A stretch of 64,000 bases of DNA from Clostridium ihumii AP5 (GTDB taxonomy: Bacteria; Bacillota; Clostridia; Clostridiales; Clostridiaceae), in NCBI RefSeq assembly GCF_000612845.1, contig NZ_CCAT010000046.1, positions 81,477 through 145,476 on the forward strand. The letters are read 5' to 3'. The notes under the pieces were generated by a model. That model made no database searches. It was not told the DNA's origin and saw only the letters and a list, made by a program, of their open reading frames with translations. Below, one piece after another: positions 36,274 to 44,881 of the stretch (positions are counted from its first letter, which is position 1; every line of letters begins with the position of its first letter). The position numbers and the translations under genes were made by a program.

Positions 36274-36282
36274 TGTTATAAT
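36274..36282 (+). promoter_or_regulatory. Extended -10 promoter of the six-gene transferase operon
   Basis: TGTTATAAT: a TG dinucleotide one base before TATAAT (36277-36282). A -35 is not clear, as is allowed for extended -10 promoters. The first ATG of the operon is 27 bases downstream. Confidence 0.5.
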
Positions 36283-36309
36283 TGCATTGAAATATGAGGA
36301 GGTTTTTTT

Positions 36310-36984
36310 ATGATTTCAATTATAATTCCTACATTAAATGAAGAAAAAAATATTGAGCCATTATTAAAATCTCTTAAAGAAATAAAATTGGATAAAGAAA
36401 TTTTAATAGTAGATGGTGGTAGTACAGATAAAACCAAGTTAATAGCATCTAAATATGCTACTGTTTTAGACTCTCCACGAGGAAGGTCTAATCAATTAAA
36501 TTATGGTGTTAAGCATTCAAATGGTGATATACTGTGGTTTTTACATTGTGATTCAAAAATTTCATCAAATAGTCTTGATGAAATTTATATGACAATAAAT
36601 GAAGGTTATATTGGAGGCTGTTTTTCCCTAATGTTTTATGATTATACAACTCCATTCTTAAAATATATCTCTTATACTTCAAACATTAGAGCAAAGTATT
36701 TAAAGTTAATTTTTGGTGACCAAGGTTTATTTATAAGAAGAGATATTTTTGAAAAAATGAATGGCTTTAAACATATGGATTTAATGGAAGATTGGGAGTT
36801 TTCTACTAGATTAAAAATGCTGGGCAAAACTAAAGTTTTAAAAACACCAATAGGAACATCAGCTAGACGTTTTAAAGCTGGTGGAACAGTAAAAACTCAC
36901 CTTATGATGCATAAAATTAAAATATTATATATGCTTGGAACTCCCCCTGAAAAATTAGCTAAAATATATAAAAATATAAGATAA
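36310..36984 (+). CDS. Family 2 glycosyltransferase, rSAM/selenodomain-associated type 2 (TIGR04283-like)
   Basis: 224 aa. GT-A fold: nucleotide-binding start ISIIIPTLNEEKNIEPLL, VDGGSTDKT, acidic metal motif HCDS, GDQG and MEDWEF. The family is often labelled 'arsenosugar biosynthesis glycosyltransferase' because of its co-occurrence with ArsM and the radical-SAM ArsS; neither is in this window. No membrane segment. It is the first gene of a six-gene plus-strand operon; GAGGAGG precedes the ATG. The donor and acceptor are unknown. Confidence 0.85.
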   Translation: MISIIIPTLNEEKNIEPLLKSLKEIKLDKEILIVDGGSTDKTKLIASKYATVLDSPRGRSNQLNYGVKHSNGDILWFLHCDSKISSNSLDEIYMTINEGYIGGCFSLMFYDYTTPFLKYISYTSNIRAKYLKLIFGDQGLFIRRDIFEKMNGFKHMDLMEDWEFSTRLKMLGKTKVLKTPIGTSARRFKAGGTVKTHLMMHKIKILYMLGTPPEKLAKIYKNIR

Positions 36985-36998
36985 CTGGAGAACTTATA

Positions 36999-38000
36999 AT
37001 GGAAAATTTAGATTTTAAAATAAGAAACTATCTTTTAAGTAATAACTTATATAAAAAATTAAATTTAGAAGAAAATTTTAATATTTCATTTTTAGCTCAA
37101 GGTGAATACAATATTAATTACAAAATTGAAGATAGCAAAAATAAATACGTTTTTAGAATAAATACAGCTAGTCAACTTAACCTTGATAATCAAATAGAAT
37201 ATGAATTTAACGCTTTAAAAATATTAAAAGAATCTACTGTAACTCCTAGACCATTATATGTAGATGGTACTAAAGAATCCTTTGATTTTGGAATACTTAT
37301 CATGGAATTTTTAAATGGAGTTCCTTTAAATTATTCTACAGATCTTCATAAAGCAGCTTGCATATTTAGTAAAATACATACACTAAATATGCCTAAAAAT
37401 TCAGGTCTTATAGTTGAAACTAATATAATGAGCGATAGGATAAATGAAAGTTCTTGGCTTTTAAAAGATTTCTTTAACAGCCCAATTCCTAACTTAGATT
37501 TAAAAAGATTTTTTCATAATTACCTAAATTGGTGTGAAAAAAATAAATTCCTTGAAAAATACTTTATTAATAATGATTTATTAGTACTTAACAATACAGA
37601 AGTAAATTCACATAACTTTATAATTGGAGAAAATAGCTATTTAATAGATTGGGAAAAACCTGTTATAAGTCATCCATGTCAGGATTTAACTCAATTTTTA
37701 GCTGATACTACAACACTTTGGAGAAGTAACCATTTAATAAATACTAAAGATAAAGATGACTTTTTAAAGCTTTATTGTAATAAAACAAATTTTAATTTTA
37801 AGGATATAAAAGAGTCTATAAATCTTTACAATCCTTATCTATATCTTAGAGCTTTAAGTTGGTGTGCTATGGCACTTGTAAAATATCAAACTGAAGAGAA
37901 ATTAATAAGAAATGATGAGATTTTCAATAAAATTCAGCAATATCTTAATAAAGAGTTTATAAATAATTTATTAAAAGAGTATATTGATTTTAAAATATAG
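36999..38000 (+). CDS. Aminoglycoside/choline-kinase-like phosphotransferase family protein
   Basis: 333 aa. N-lobe with YVFRIN (ATP-binding Lys position is Arg) and the hinge-like LIMEFLNG; C-lobe with an APH-type layout. The usual catalytic loop HxDxxxxN reads NTEVNSHN, so His is Asn and the catalytic Asp is Glu; the metal-binding Asp is kept in LIDWEKP. The enzyme may phosphorylate a small hydroxyl compound with altered chemistry, or may have lost activity. It sits 14 bases after the glycosyltransferase and before the second transferase, so it should act in the same pathway. Start ATG follows CTGGAGAA. Confidence 0.8.
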   Translation: MENLDFKIRNYLLSNNLYKKLNLEENFNISFLAQGEYNINYKIEDSKNKYVFRINTASQLNLDNQIEYEFNALKILKESTVTPRPLYVDGTKESFDFGILIMEFLNGVPLNYSTDLHKAACIFSKIHTLNMPKNSGLIVETNIMSDRINESSWLLKDFFNSPIPNLDLKRFFHNYLNWCEKNKFLEKYFINNDLLVLNNTEVNSHNFIIGENSYLIDWEKPVISHPCQDLTQFLADTTTLWRSNHLINTKDKDDFLKLYCNKTNFNFKDIKESINLYNPYLYLRALSWCAMALVKYQTEEKLIRNDEIFNKIQQYLNKEFINNLLKEYIDFKI

Positions 38001-38016
38001 AAACAGGAGATTATTT

Positions 38017-38694
38017 ATGAAAAAAAATGCTTACATAATTTTTTCACGAGTTCCCGTAAGTGGCAAAACTAAAACTAGATTAATGCCTTATTTAACTGGA
38101 GATGAATGCTCTAATATTCATAAAATGTTTCTTTTAGATTTGTTTCTTATGAGTGAAAATCTAAAAGAAAATGTAGATGTTTTTTTAAGTTACTCTAATG
38201 ATGGAAATCCTTCAGAACTTCTTAATTTATGTCCAAACTTTATTAGCTCCTTTCCTCAAGAAGGGCAATCACTTGGAGAAAAAATGAATAATTCTATAAA
38301 TTTATTATTATCTAAGGGTTATGAAAAAGTAATTTTAACTGGCTCTGACATCCCTAATATAGATAGTACTATCATCTTTAATGGATTTAAAATATTAAAT
38401 AGTAATGATATTGTACTGGCTCCAACTTTAGATGGTGGTTATTATTTAATTGGATGCTCTAATCCAATTGATGATGTACTCACATCTCCTATGAATTGGG
38501 GCCATGATACGGTTTTTGAAAATACAATAGAAACTATAAGTTTTTTTAATAAAACTTATGAACTAACCACTGAATTAAATGATATTGATACTATTAGTGA
38601 TTTAATTAAATATATTGAATGTGATACTAATTTAGGTTACACATTTAAATTTGCTAAAAGCTTAAATTTAGAAGAAAGGATAAAATATGAATAA
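38017..38694 (+). CDS. DUF2064 nucleotidyl/glycosyltransferase-like, rSAM/selenodomain-associated type 1 (TIGR04282-like)
   Basis: 225 aa. GT-A/nucleotidyltransferase fold: YIIFSRVPVSGKTKTRLMP at the N-terminus, LTGSDIPNID and LAPTLDGGYYLIGC are family signatures. It usually occurs beside the type 2 transferase, as here. An in-frame ATG lies upstream at 37984, but CAGGAG is 8 bases before the ATG at 38017. The start is 17 bases past the kinase-like gene; the end overlaps the next gene by 8 bases, so translation is coupled. Substrate unknown. Confidence 0.85.
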   Translation: MKKNAYIIFSRVPVSGKTKTRLMPYLTGDECSNIHKMFLLDLFLMSENLKENVDVFLSYSNDGNPSELLNLCPNFISSFPQEGQSLGEKMNNSINLLLSKGYEKVILTGSDIPNIDSTIIFNGFKILNSNDIVLAPTLDGGYYLIGCSNPIDDVLTSPMNWGHDTVFENTIETISFFNKTYELTTELNDIDTISDLIKYIECDTNLGYTFKFAKSLNLEERIKYE

Positions 38695-39826
38695 TAACTT
38701 TGAAGTTACTAAAACCATAGATTTACCTATATTCAAAAAGTACAAAAATGATTGTATTAACTGTAAAAAGTGTGTTAAAAGTTGTATTTTTCTTCAAGAA
38801 TACTGTAACTCTCCAAAAGACTTTTTAAACGATCTAAATGAGACAAAAAAAATTAATGAAATAATGCCTTATTATTGCAGTTTATGCGGTTGTTGTAAAC
38901 GTGAATGCCCCAAAGATATAAATATGGGTGATGTTTTTCAAAGTCTTAGAGAGGAAATAACAACTAAAAACAAAGGTATACCTCCTATAAACAATGCTAA
39001 AATTATGGAATTTCACCAATATTTCAGTAATAAAAAAGTTTTTACGGGTATTTTAGGAAATGTTAAAACTAAAATATTTTTTATGCCTGGTTGCTCCCTT
39101 AATGGTTATGGAAATGATTTATCTTTAAAAACTTATAAATATTTAAGTGAACATATAGATAACTTAGGTTTGATACTTAATTGCTGCAATAAACCAACTC
39201 TTGATTTAGGGAAAAGAGATTTATTTAATAAAAAATTTCATTCTTTTGTTGAAGAATTAAAAAAATTTAATAATGGAGACATTGAAATTATTACAGCTTG
39301 CCAATCTTGCTTTAAAATATTAAAACAAGAAGCTCCTGAACTCAAAATTACTTCTTTATGGGCTTTATTTAAAGAATTTGATATTCCGAAGTCTGAAATT
39401 TTGAAAGGTAAAGATTCAGAGTTAGAGTTTTCTATAAAAGATTCATGCCAAGGACTTGATTATAATGAAATACAGGATGGTATTCGTTATATAATGTGTC
39501 GTCTTGGATATAAATTTGATAATCCTAAAGTTTCCAATACTTGTTGTGGTCTTGGTGGTCTTGTTCACTTAAGCAACCCTAATCTTTCTAACAAGATAAA
39601 AGTTAACTCCTTGAATCAATTAAAATCTAAACGAGTTGTGACTTATTGTGGTGGTTGTCTTGGTACAGTCAATAATTCAGCTAAAACAGCTTATCACATA
39701 TTGGAGTTAATATTTGAATCTAATGAAACACTAAAGAATAGAGATAGTTTAAATATGTCAACTATTTCTAATTGGCAAAATAGATACACCGTAGCTTCTA
39801 AATTTAAGAAACTAGTTAGGAAGTGA
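38687..39826 (+). CDS. Fe-S oxidoreductase with two 4Fe-4S sites and CCG domains
   Basis: 379 aa. Two N-terminal cluster motifs: CINCKKCVKSC (about residues 21-31) and CSLCGCCKRECPKD (about 64-77). The rest holds two Cys-rich CCG-type domains: CSLNGYG..LNCCNKP and NTCCGLGG..YCGGC, as in HdrB/HdrD and GlpC. It probably handles electrons for, or carries out, a redox step of the pathway; no flavoprotein partner is adjacent. The start overlaps the preceding gene by 8 bases. No membrane segments. Confidence 0.87.
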   Translation: MNNNFEVTKTIDLPIFKKYKNDCINCKKCVKSCIFLQEYCNSPKDFLNDLNETKKINEIMPYYCSLCGCCKRECPKDINMGDVFQSLREEITTKNKGIPPINNAKIMEFHQYFSNKKVFTGILGNVKTKIFFMPGCSLNGYGNDLSLKTYKYLSEHIDNLGLILNCCNKPTLDLGKRDLFNKKFHSFVEELKKFNNGDIEIITACQSCFKILKQEAPELKITSLWALFKEFDIPKSEILKGKDSELEFSIKDSCQGLDYNEIQDGIRYIMCRLGYKFDNPKVSNTCCGLGGLVHLSNPNLSNKIKVNSLNQLKSKRVVTYCGGCLGTVNNSAKTAYHILELIFESNETLKNRDSLNMSTISNWQNRYTVASKFKKLVRK

Positions 39827-39833
39827 TTATTTA

Positions 39834-40493
39834 ATGAAAAAAAGTACTTTAAATAAAATTTTGTTTATTATTTTTTTAATCATAGTTATTATGTTGTTAT
39901 GTAAAAATACTGAGTTTCTAAGAAATTGTTCACCTGAACAAATAAAAGTTTTTATAAACTCTTTTGGCCGTATTGCTCCTATAATTTACATAATTCTTTT
40001 TGCACTTGTACCACTGACATTTTTTCCTGACTCAGTTCTTGCTATTGCTAGTGGAATGGCATTTGGTCTTGTTAAAGGTACAATATACACTATGATTGGT
40101 GCATTAATAGGTGGAAGTTTAGCTTATTTTATTGCATATTACTTAGGTAAAGATGTTATATTAAAACTTACTAAAAATAAACATAAACTTGATTTTCTAT
40201 CAAAGGGACATAGGGAATTTTACTCTGTTTTGATTTTAAGATTAATTCCATTAGTTCCATTTGATATTATAAGCTATGGCTCTGGATTATCCGGAATAAA
40301 ATACAAAAATTTTCTAGCTGCAACTGCTATAGGTATCATTCCTGGAGTAGTTATTTTCTCAAATTTAGGAGATAAATCACTGGATTTTAAATCGCCAGAG
40401 TTTTTAATAGCTATTCTCCTATTAGTTCTTCTTTTTGCATTATCATTATTCTTTAAGAAAAAGCTACTTGCTAAAAAGCAAATTGAAAATTAA
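39834..40493 (+). CDS. TVP38/TMEM64 (DedA-superfamily, VTT domain) membrane protein
   Basis: 219 aa with about six hydrophobic segments. The VTT-domain block is clear: FFPDSVLAIASGMAFGLVKGT, IGGSLAYFIAYYLGKD and LRLIPLVPFDIISYGSG. Relatives of this superfamily act in lipid scrambling or undecaprenyl-phosphate recycling. In this operon it may move a lipid-linked or glycosylated product across the membrane. It starts 7 bases after the Fe-S gene; Shine-Dalgarno GGAAGTG lies within the end of that gene. Confidence 0.88.
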   Translation: MKKSTLNKILFIIFLIIVIMLLCKNTEFLRNCSPEQIKVFINSFGRIAPIIYIILFALVPLTFFPDSVLAIASGMAFGLVKGTIYTMIGALIGGSLAYFIAYYLGKDVILKLTKNKHKLDFLSKGHREFYSVLILRLIPLVPFDIISYGSGLSGIKYKNFLAATAIGIIPGVVIFSNLGDKSLDFKSPEFLIAILLLVLLFALSLFFKKKLLAKKQIEN

Positions 40494-40515
40494 AATCGGG
40501 AAATGGAGATTATAT

Positions 40516-41370
40516 ATGAAAAAAATAATTTTTGATTGTGATAACACTATGGGATTTCCTAATTGTGATGTAGATGATGGGCTTACGCTTTTATATTTAC
40601 TAGGTAGAAAAGATATTAGTCTTGAAGGTTTAACATTAACCTATGGAAATAATTCCTTAGATGTTGTTTATTCAACTACATTAGATTTAATAAAGGATTT
40701 AAATTTAAATCTAAACCCTTATAAAGGTACTGAAGATAAAAATAATCGAATTAGTGAAGCTAGCAAATTTTTAGCTACTACTGTTAAAAAGAATCCTCAT
40801 GAAATAATAGTACTAGCAACAGGGGCACTAACTAATATTTATGGTGCATACCTTTATGACAATGATTTCTTTGATAACGTAAAAGAAATTGTATTAATGG
40901 GAGGCATAACTAAGCCCCTTATTGTAGATGGTCAGCTTATAAATGAATTGAACTTTTCATGTGATGCCGAAGCCACATATAATGTTATAAATTCTAATGC
41001 AAAAATTTCTATTTTAAATGGACATACAACTATGGAAGCACTATTTTCTCACAATGAACTTGAAGAATTTAAAAATAGTGAATCTGAAGTTCTTAACTAT
41101 ATATATGACAAAATTTTGCCATGGTGTGAAAGAAATGAATCCATAACTGGATTTAAAGGATTTTGTAACTGGGATGTTGCAGCTGCAATATACATAACTA
41201 ATCCTAAATTATTTAAAAATGAAATAATTTCTATAAAAAGTTCTATAAGTGACTTATCTAAAGGACTTCTTAAAATAAATTCACATGGTAAAGAAATTAA
41301 TATGCCTTCTAGCATAATAAATTTAAATGAATTTAACAAAGTATTTATAGACTCATTAAAAAATCTATAA
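40516..41370 (+). CDS. Nucleoside hydrolase (IUNH family)
   Basis: 284 aa from the chosen start. The N-terminal FDCDNTMGFPNCDVDDGLTL corresponds to the DxDxGxDD calcium site of inosine-uridine hydrolases (DCDN...DVDDG). Later blocks LATGALTNIYGAY and IVLMGG agree. It should cleave the N-glycosidic bond of a nucleoside to base and ribose. The longest ORF starts at 40435 inside the previous gene; ATGGAGATT sits just before the ATG at 40516, which also gives the family N-terminus. Last gene of the operon, followed by a terminator. Confidence 0.9.
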   Translation: MKKIIFDCDNTMGFPNCDVDDGLTLLYLLGRKDISLEGLTLTYGNNSLDVVYSTTLDLIKDLNLNLNPYKGTEDKNNRISEASKFLATTVKKNPHEIIVLATGALTNIYGAYLYDNDFFDNVKEIVLMGGITKPLIVDGQLINELNFSCDAEATYNVINSNAKISILNGHTTMEALFSHNELEEFKNSESEVLNYIYDKILPWCERNESITGFKGFCNWDVAAAIYITNPKLFKNEIISIKSSISDLSKGLLKINSHGKEINMPSSIINLNEFNKVFIDSLKNL

Positions 41371-41378
41371 TTTATCAT

Positions 41379-41426
41379 GAGGTATTTGAAATCCAAATTT
41401 TATAAATTAATTTCAAATACCTCTTT
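41379..41426 (+). terminator. Terminator of the six-gene transferase operon
   Basis: Perfect 14-bp stem GAGGTATTTGAAAT (41379-41392) with ATTTCAAATACCTC (41410-41423), then TTT. Confidence 0.8.
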
Positions 41427-41584
41427 CTAACTATATATTAAAATTTGTTTATTAACTTTTTAACATTTTTTTCAATTTTAAATATAATATTTATATAGCC
41501 TTTGTTTAATTTATTATAACTATAACATTCTAATTAAGATATTTTAAAATATTGATAATTTTAGAATTTGTTAAAAATTTCAGA

Positions 41585-41613
41585 TTGACATATAAAATAA
41601 ATAAAGCTATACT
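41585..41613 (+). promoter_or_regulatory. Sigma-A promoter of the M-box/mgtA transcript
   Basis: TTGACA (41585-41590), 17-base spacer, TATACT (41608-41613). Transcription should begin about 41620, just before the riboswitch. Confidence 0.8.
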
Positions 41614-41629
41614 TTTTATATAAATAAAT

Positions 41630-41827
41630 ATTACCTCGGTAGGTGAGGTTACTACAAGGATACGGGTTGCTGCCGTAAAAGTATGGAAACATTCTGAACT
41701 GGTCAGCAGGTTTTGCCGAACAAAGAAGGCTTAACCTAATGCAACTTCATTGCCTTGCAGAGCCAAAACTTGAACGAGAAAGTGTTGTTATATGCCTTCG
41801 TTACGTTCAAGTTAACGAAGTTTTTTT
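41630..41827 (+). promoter_or_regulatory. M-box magnesium riboswitch with expression platform
   Basis: Conserved M-box core: GGTAGGTGAGGTT, GGGTTGCTGCCG, TCAGCAGG, AAGAAGGCTTAACCTAATGC. It binds Mg2+ and, when Mg2+ is plentiful, stops transcription of the transporter gene. The expression platform is visible: terminator stem CTTCGTTA (41796-41803) with TAACGAAG (41813-41820) followed by seven T. The terminator loop CGTTCAAGTT (41804-41813) is exactly complementary to AACTTGAACG (41767-41776), giving the competing antiterminator pairing. It lies 358 bases before mgtA, with a small ORF between. Confidence 0.95.
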
Positions 41828-41861
41828 GTTTTATTTTTAAAAATATTGGAGGTGAAAAAGA

Positions 41862-41957
41862 ATGGAAGTTGGCGGTAGTAGTTTAGACAGTGAAGATTCA
41901 CATCTTTATGACAAAAATTTAATATATTATTTAGTCACATCCAGTCTTTTTAACTAA
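41862..41957 (+). CDS. 31-codon leader ORF between the M-box and mgtA
   Basis: A 31-aa ORF beginning MEVGGSSLDSEDS, acidic at the N-terminus and hydrophobic after residue 19. It has a consensus Shine-Dalgarno GGAGGTG (41848-41854) 7 bases before its ATG, starting just after the riboswitch T run. Not similar to any family I know. Codons 9-13 form the 5' arm of a 12-bp inverted repeat whose other arm lies downstream (42029-42040), so its translation could affect RNA folding before mgtA, in the manner of a regulatory leader peptide. Role inferred only. Confidence 0.6.
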   Translation: MEVGGSSLDSEDSHLYDKNLIYYLVTSSLFN

Positions 41958-42040
41958 TTAGAATGTGGCCTTATCTTATAAAATTTCATGTTATAAAGTA
42001 AATACATTTAATAGAATCACATCTATATAATCTTCACTGT
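41887..42040 (+). repeat. Long-range 12-bp inverted repeat in the mgtA leader
   Basis: ACAGTGAAGATT (41887-41898) and its exact complement AATCTTCACTGT (42029-42040), 130 bases apart. Next to each arm lies a near-identical CACATCT segment (41899-41905 and 42019-42025). No T run follows, so it is not a simple terminator. Confidence 0.6.
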
Positions 42041-42183
42041 TTCTTTACTAATATCAATTCACAAGTATTATAAATATAAAAAATACTAAAACTATATAGA
42101 AATATTACATTAGGTTTTTAAAAAATGTATTTATTAACCTTTAATTTTCTATTGCCTTTTTTAAGAATTTGGAGGTGTGAATT

Positions 42184-44829
42184 ATGATAAGAAGAAGAAA
42201 AGTGAACACACAAAGTAATGCAAATTACTCCACAAATAAAATTTTTGATTTTAGTAAAATGGATTTAGACAAAATTTATAAAAGTCTAGATACAGGATTT
42301 AAAGGACTATCTAAAGAAGAAGTGGAAAAAAGATCTGAAATTTATGGGTTAAATGAACTTTCCCATGAAAAACCATCACCATGGTATATTCAACTACTTA
42401 AAGTTTTTATTAATCCTTTTATTTTAGTGTTAATAGTACTTGCTATAGTATCCTTAATTACAGATGTTATACTTGTCCCTTCATCAGAAAGGAATTTTAC
42501 AACTGTAGCTGTTATAACAATAATGGTAACACTAAGTGGCCTTCTACAGTTTTTCCAAGAATTCAAATCTGGGAAAGCTGCTCAACAATTAAAAGCACTA
42601 GTAAAAACAACTGCTGCTGTATGTCGAAGCGAATCTGGAGTTAAAGAAATAAACATGACAGACATAGTGCCTGGAGATATAGTATATCTTGCAGCTGGAG
42701 ATATGATACCTGCTGATGTAAGGCTAATAACTAGCAAAGACTTATTTATTAGTCAATCTTCTTTAACTGGTGAGTCTGAACCTGTGGAGAAATATGCAAC
42801 AGTAAAAAATGATACTAAAGATTTAACTGTTACTGACCTTGATAATATGTGTTTATTAGGTACTAATATTATAAGTGGAAGTGCAATAGCTGTTGTTGTA
42901 GCCACTGGAAACGACACTTACTTGGGTTCAATGGCATTAACTTTGTCAGGAACTAAATCTCAAACTAGTTTTGAAAAGGGAGTAAATAGTGTAAGTGTAT
43001 TACTTATAAAATTTATGCTTATAATGGTTCCTATAGTCTTTTTTATAAATGGATTTACAAAAGGAGATTGGTTAGAAGCACTAATTTTTGCAATCTCAAT
43101 TGCTGTAGGTCTTACTCCTGAGATGCTCCCAATGATTGTTACAACCAACCTTGCAAAAGGTGCTGTTGTTATGGCAAAACATAAAACTGTAGTAAAGAAA
43201 CTTGATGCCATACAAAATTTTGGAGCAATGGATGTATTATGTACTGATAAAACAGGTACCTTAACTTGCGATAAAATAGTTGTTGAAAGACATTTAAATA
43301 TACATGGTGAAGAGGATTTAAGAGTTTTACGACATGGTTATTTAAATAGTTTTTATCAAACAGGTTTACGTAATTTAATGGATGTTGCAATTTTAGAACA
43401 TGGACTAACTAATGGATTTAATAAACTTGAAAAAGATTATATAAAAGTAGATGAAATCCCATTTGATTTTTCTAGAAGAAGAATGTCTGTAGTTTTAAAA
43501 AACCATGAAGGAAAAAGACAACTTATAACAAAGGGTGCTGTTGAGGAGATGCTTGCAAGTTGTTCCTATGCTGAATATAAAGGTGAGGTTGTGGAACTTA
43601 CTGATAAAATAAAAAACAAAGTTCTAAGTATGGTAGAAAAACTAAACAGTGATGGTATGAGAGTTATTGCAGTTGCACAGAAAAATAACATTCCAGATGA
43701 AAGTAACTTTAGCGTAAGTGATGAAAGTGACATGGTTCTTATGGGTTATATTGGATTTTTAGATCCACCAAAAGAATCTGCAACAGCTGCAATAAAAGCA
43801 TTACACAATAATGGTGTAGAAGTAAAAGTATTAACAGGTGATAATGATTCAGTAACTAAAAAAATATGTTCACAAGTTGGTCTAGAAGTTAGTAACGTAG
43901 TTCTTGGTACAGAATTAGATAATATGAGTGATGAAAAATTATCTTCTATAGTAGACACCACTAATATTTTTGCTAAGCTTTCACCTCTTCAAAAATCACG
44001 AATAATTAAAATACTTCAAGATAAAGGTCATACTGTTGGTTATATGGGTGATGGTATTAATGATGCTGCAGCTCTTCGTCAGTCAGATGTTGGTATATCT
44101 GTTGATACTGCTGTGGATATAGCAAAAGAATCTGCTGATATAATCTTGCTTGAAAAAAGTTTAATGGTTTTAGAAGAAGGTGTTATAGAAGGCAGGAAAA
44201 TCTTTGGTAATATAATAAAATATATAAAAATGACTGCAAGCTCAAACTTAGGTAATGTATTTAGTGTATTAGTTGCAAGTGCATTTTTACCATTTTTGCC
44301 TATGCTTCCTATACACCTTTTATTACAAAATCTTTTCTATGATATTTCTCAAATAGCTATTCCATGGGACACTATGGATAAAGAATATTTAAGAACACCG
44401 AAAAAATGGAATGCAGATGACATAGGAAGATTTATGATATTTGTAGGACCAATAAGTTCTATATTTGATATAACTACTTTCCTTGTTATGTGGTTTGTAT
44501 TTAAGGCAAATGTTCCAGAAATGCAATCTTTATTCCAATCAGGCTGGTTTGTTGAGGGGCTACTATCACAAACACTTATAGTGCATATGATTAGGACTAA
44601 AAAAATACCATTTATTCAAAGTAGAGCTACAACTCCTGTTCTTTTATTAACAGTCTTTATAATGATATCTGGCATCTATATTCCATTTACAAGCTTTGGT
44701 GCTTCAATAGGATTGCAACCTTTACCATTATCTTATTTTCCATGGCTTATAGGTATTTTATTCTTTTACTGCATAGTAACACAATTTGTAAAAACATTAT
44801 ATATAAAAAAATTTAACAGTTGGCTATAA
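42184..44829 (+). CDS. mgtA: Magnesium-translocating P-type ATPase
   Basis: 881 aa, P3B-type. It imports Mg2+ at the expense of ATP. Seen: actuator motif LTGESEPVEKY (about residues 194-204), membrane motif VGLTPEMLPM typical of MgtA/MgtB, phosphorylation site DKTGTLT (Asp near residue 355), GDGINDAA hinge motif, and about ten membrane segments with four in the C-terminal third. Expression is controlled by the M-box upstream and possibly by the leader ORF. Start ATG follows TTGGAGGTG. A terminator separates it from the convergent heavy-metal ATPase. Confidence 0.96.
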   Translation: MIRRRKVNTQSNANYSTNKIFDFSKMDLDKIYKSLDTGFKGLSKEEVEKRSEIYGLNELSHEKPSPWYIQLLKVFINPFILVLIVLAIVSLITDVILVPSSERNFTTVAVITIMVTLSGLLQFFQEFKSGKAAQQLKALVKTTAAVCRSESGVKEINMTDIVPGDIVYLAAGDMIPADVRLITSKDLFISQSSLTGESEPVEKYATVKNDTKDLTVTDLDNMCLLGTNIISGSAIAVVVATGNDTYLGSMALTLSGTKSQTSFEKGVNSVSVLLIKFMLIMVPIVFFINGFTKGDWLEALIFAISIAVGLTPEMLPMIVTTNLAKGAVVMAKHKTVVKKLDAIQNFGAMDVLCTDKTGTLTCDKIVVERHLNIHGEEDLRVLRHGYLNSFYQTGLRNLMDVAILEHGLTNGFNKLEKDYIKVDEIPFDFSRRRMSVVLKNHEGKRQLITKGAVEEMLASCSYAEYKGEVVELTDKIKNKVLSMVEKLNSDGMRVIAVAQKNNIPDESNFSVSDESDMVLMGYIGFLDPPKESATAAIKALHNNGVEVKVLTGDNDSVTKKICSQVGLEVSNVVLGTELDNMSDEKLSSIVDTTNIFAKLSPLQKSRIIKILQDKGHTVGYMGDGINDAAALRQSDVGISVDTAVDIAKESADIILLEKSLMVLEEGVIEGRKIFGNIIKYIKMTASSNLGNVFSVLVASAFLPFLPMLPIHLLLQNLFYDISQIAIPWDTMDKEYLRTPKKWNADDIGRFMIFVGPISSIFDITTFLVMWFVFKANVPEMQSLFQSGWFVEGLLSQTLIVHMIRTKKIPFIQSRATTPVLLLTVFIMISGIYIPFTSFGASIGLQPLPLSYFPWLIGILFFYCIVTQFVKTLYIKKFNSWL

Positions 44830-44837
44830 TTACAATG

Positions 44838-44875
44838 AAATAGCTAAGTAGATTAATCCACTTAGCTATTTTTTA
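44838..44875. terminator. Bidirectional terminator between mgtA and the heavy-metal ATPase
   Basis: AAATAGCTAAGT (44838-44849) pairs with ACTTAGCTATTT (44860-44871), followed by T run; lies between convergent genes. Confidence 0.85.
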
Positions 44876-44881
44876 TACTTA

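Noticed and set aside
42113..42139. Possible hairpin AGGTT...AACCT before mgtA, and pairing of 42000-42009 with 42123-42132
   Set aside because: Short, AT-rich arms that can easily occur by chance in this DNA; not strong enough to call beside the 12-bp repeat.
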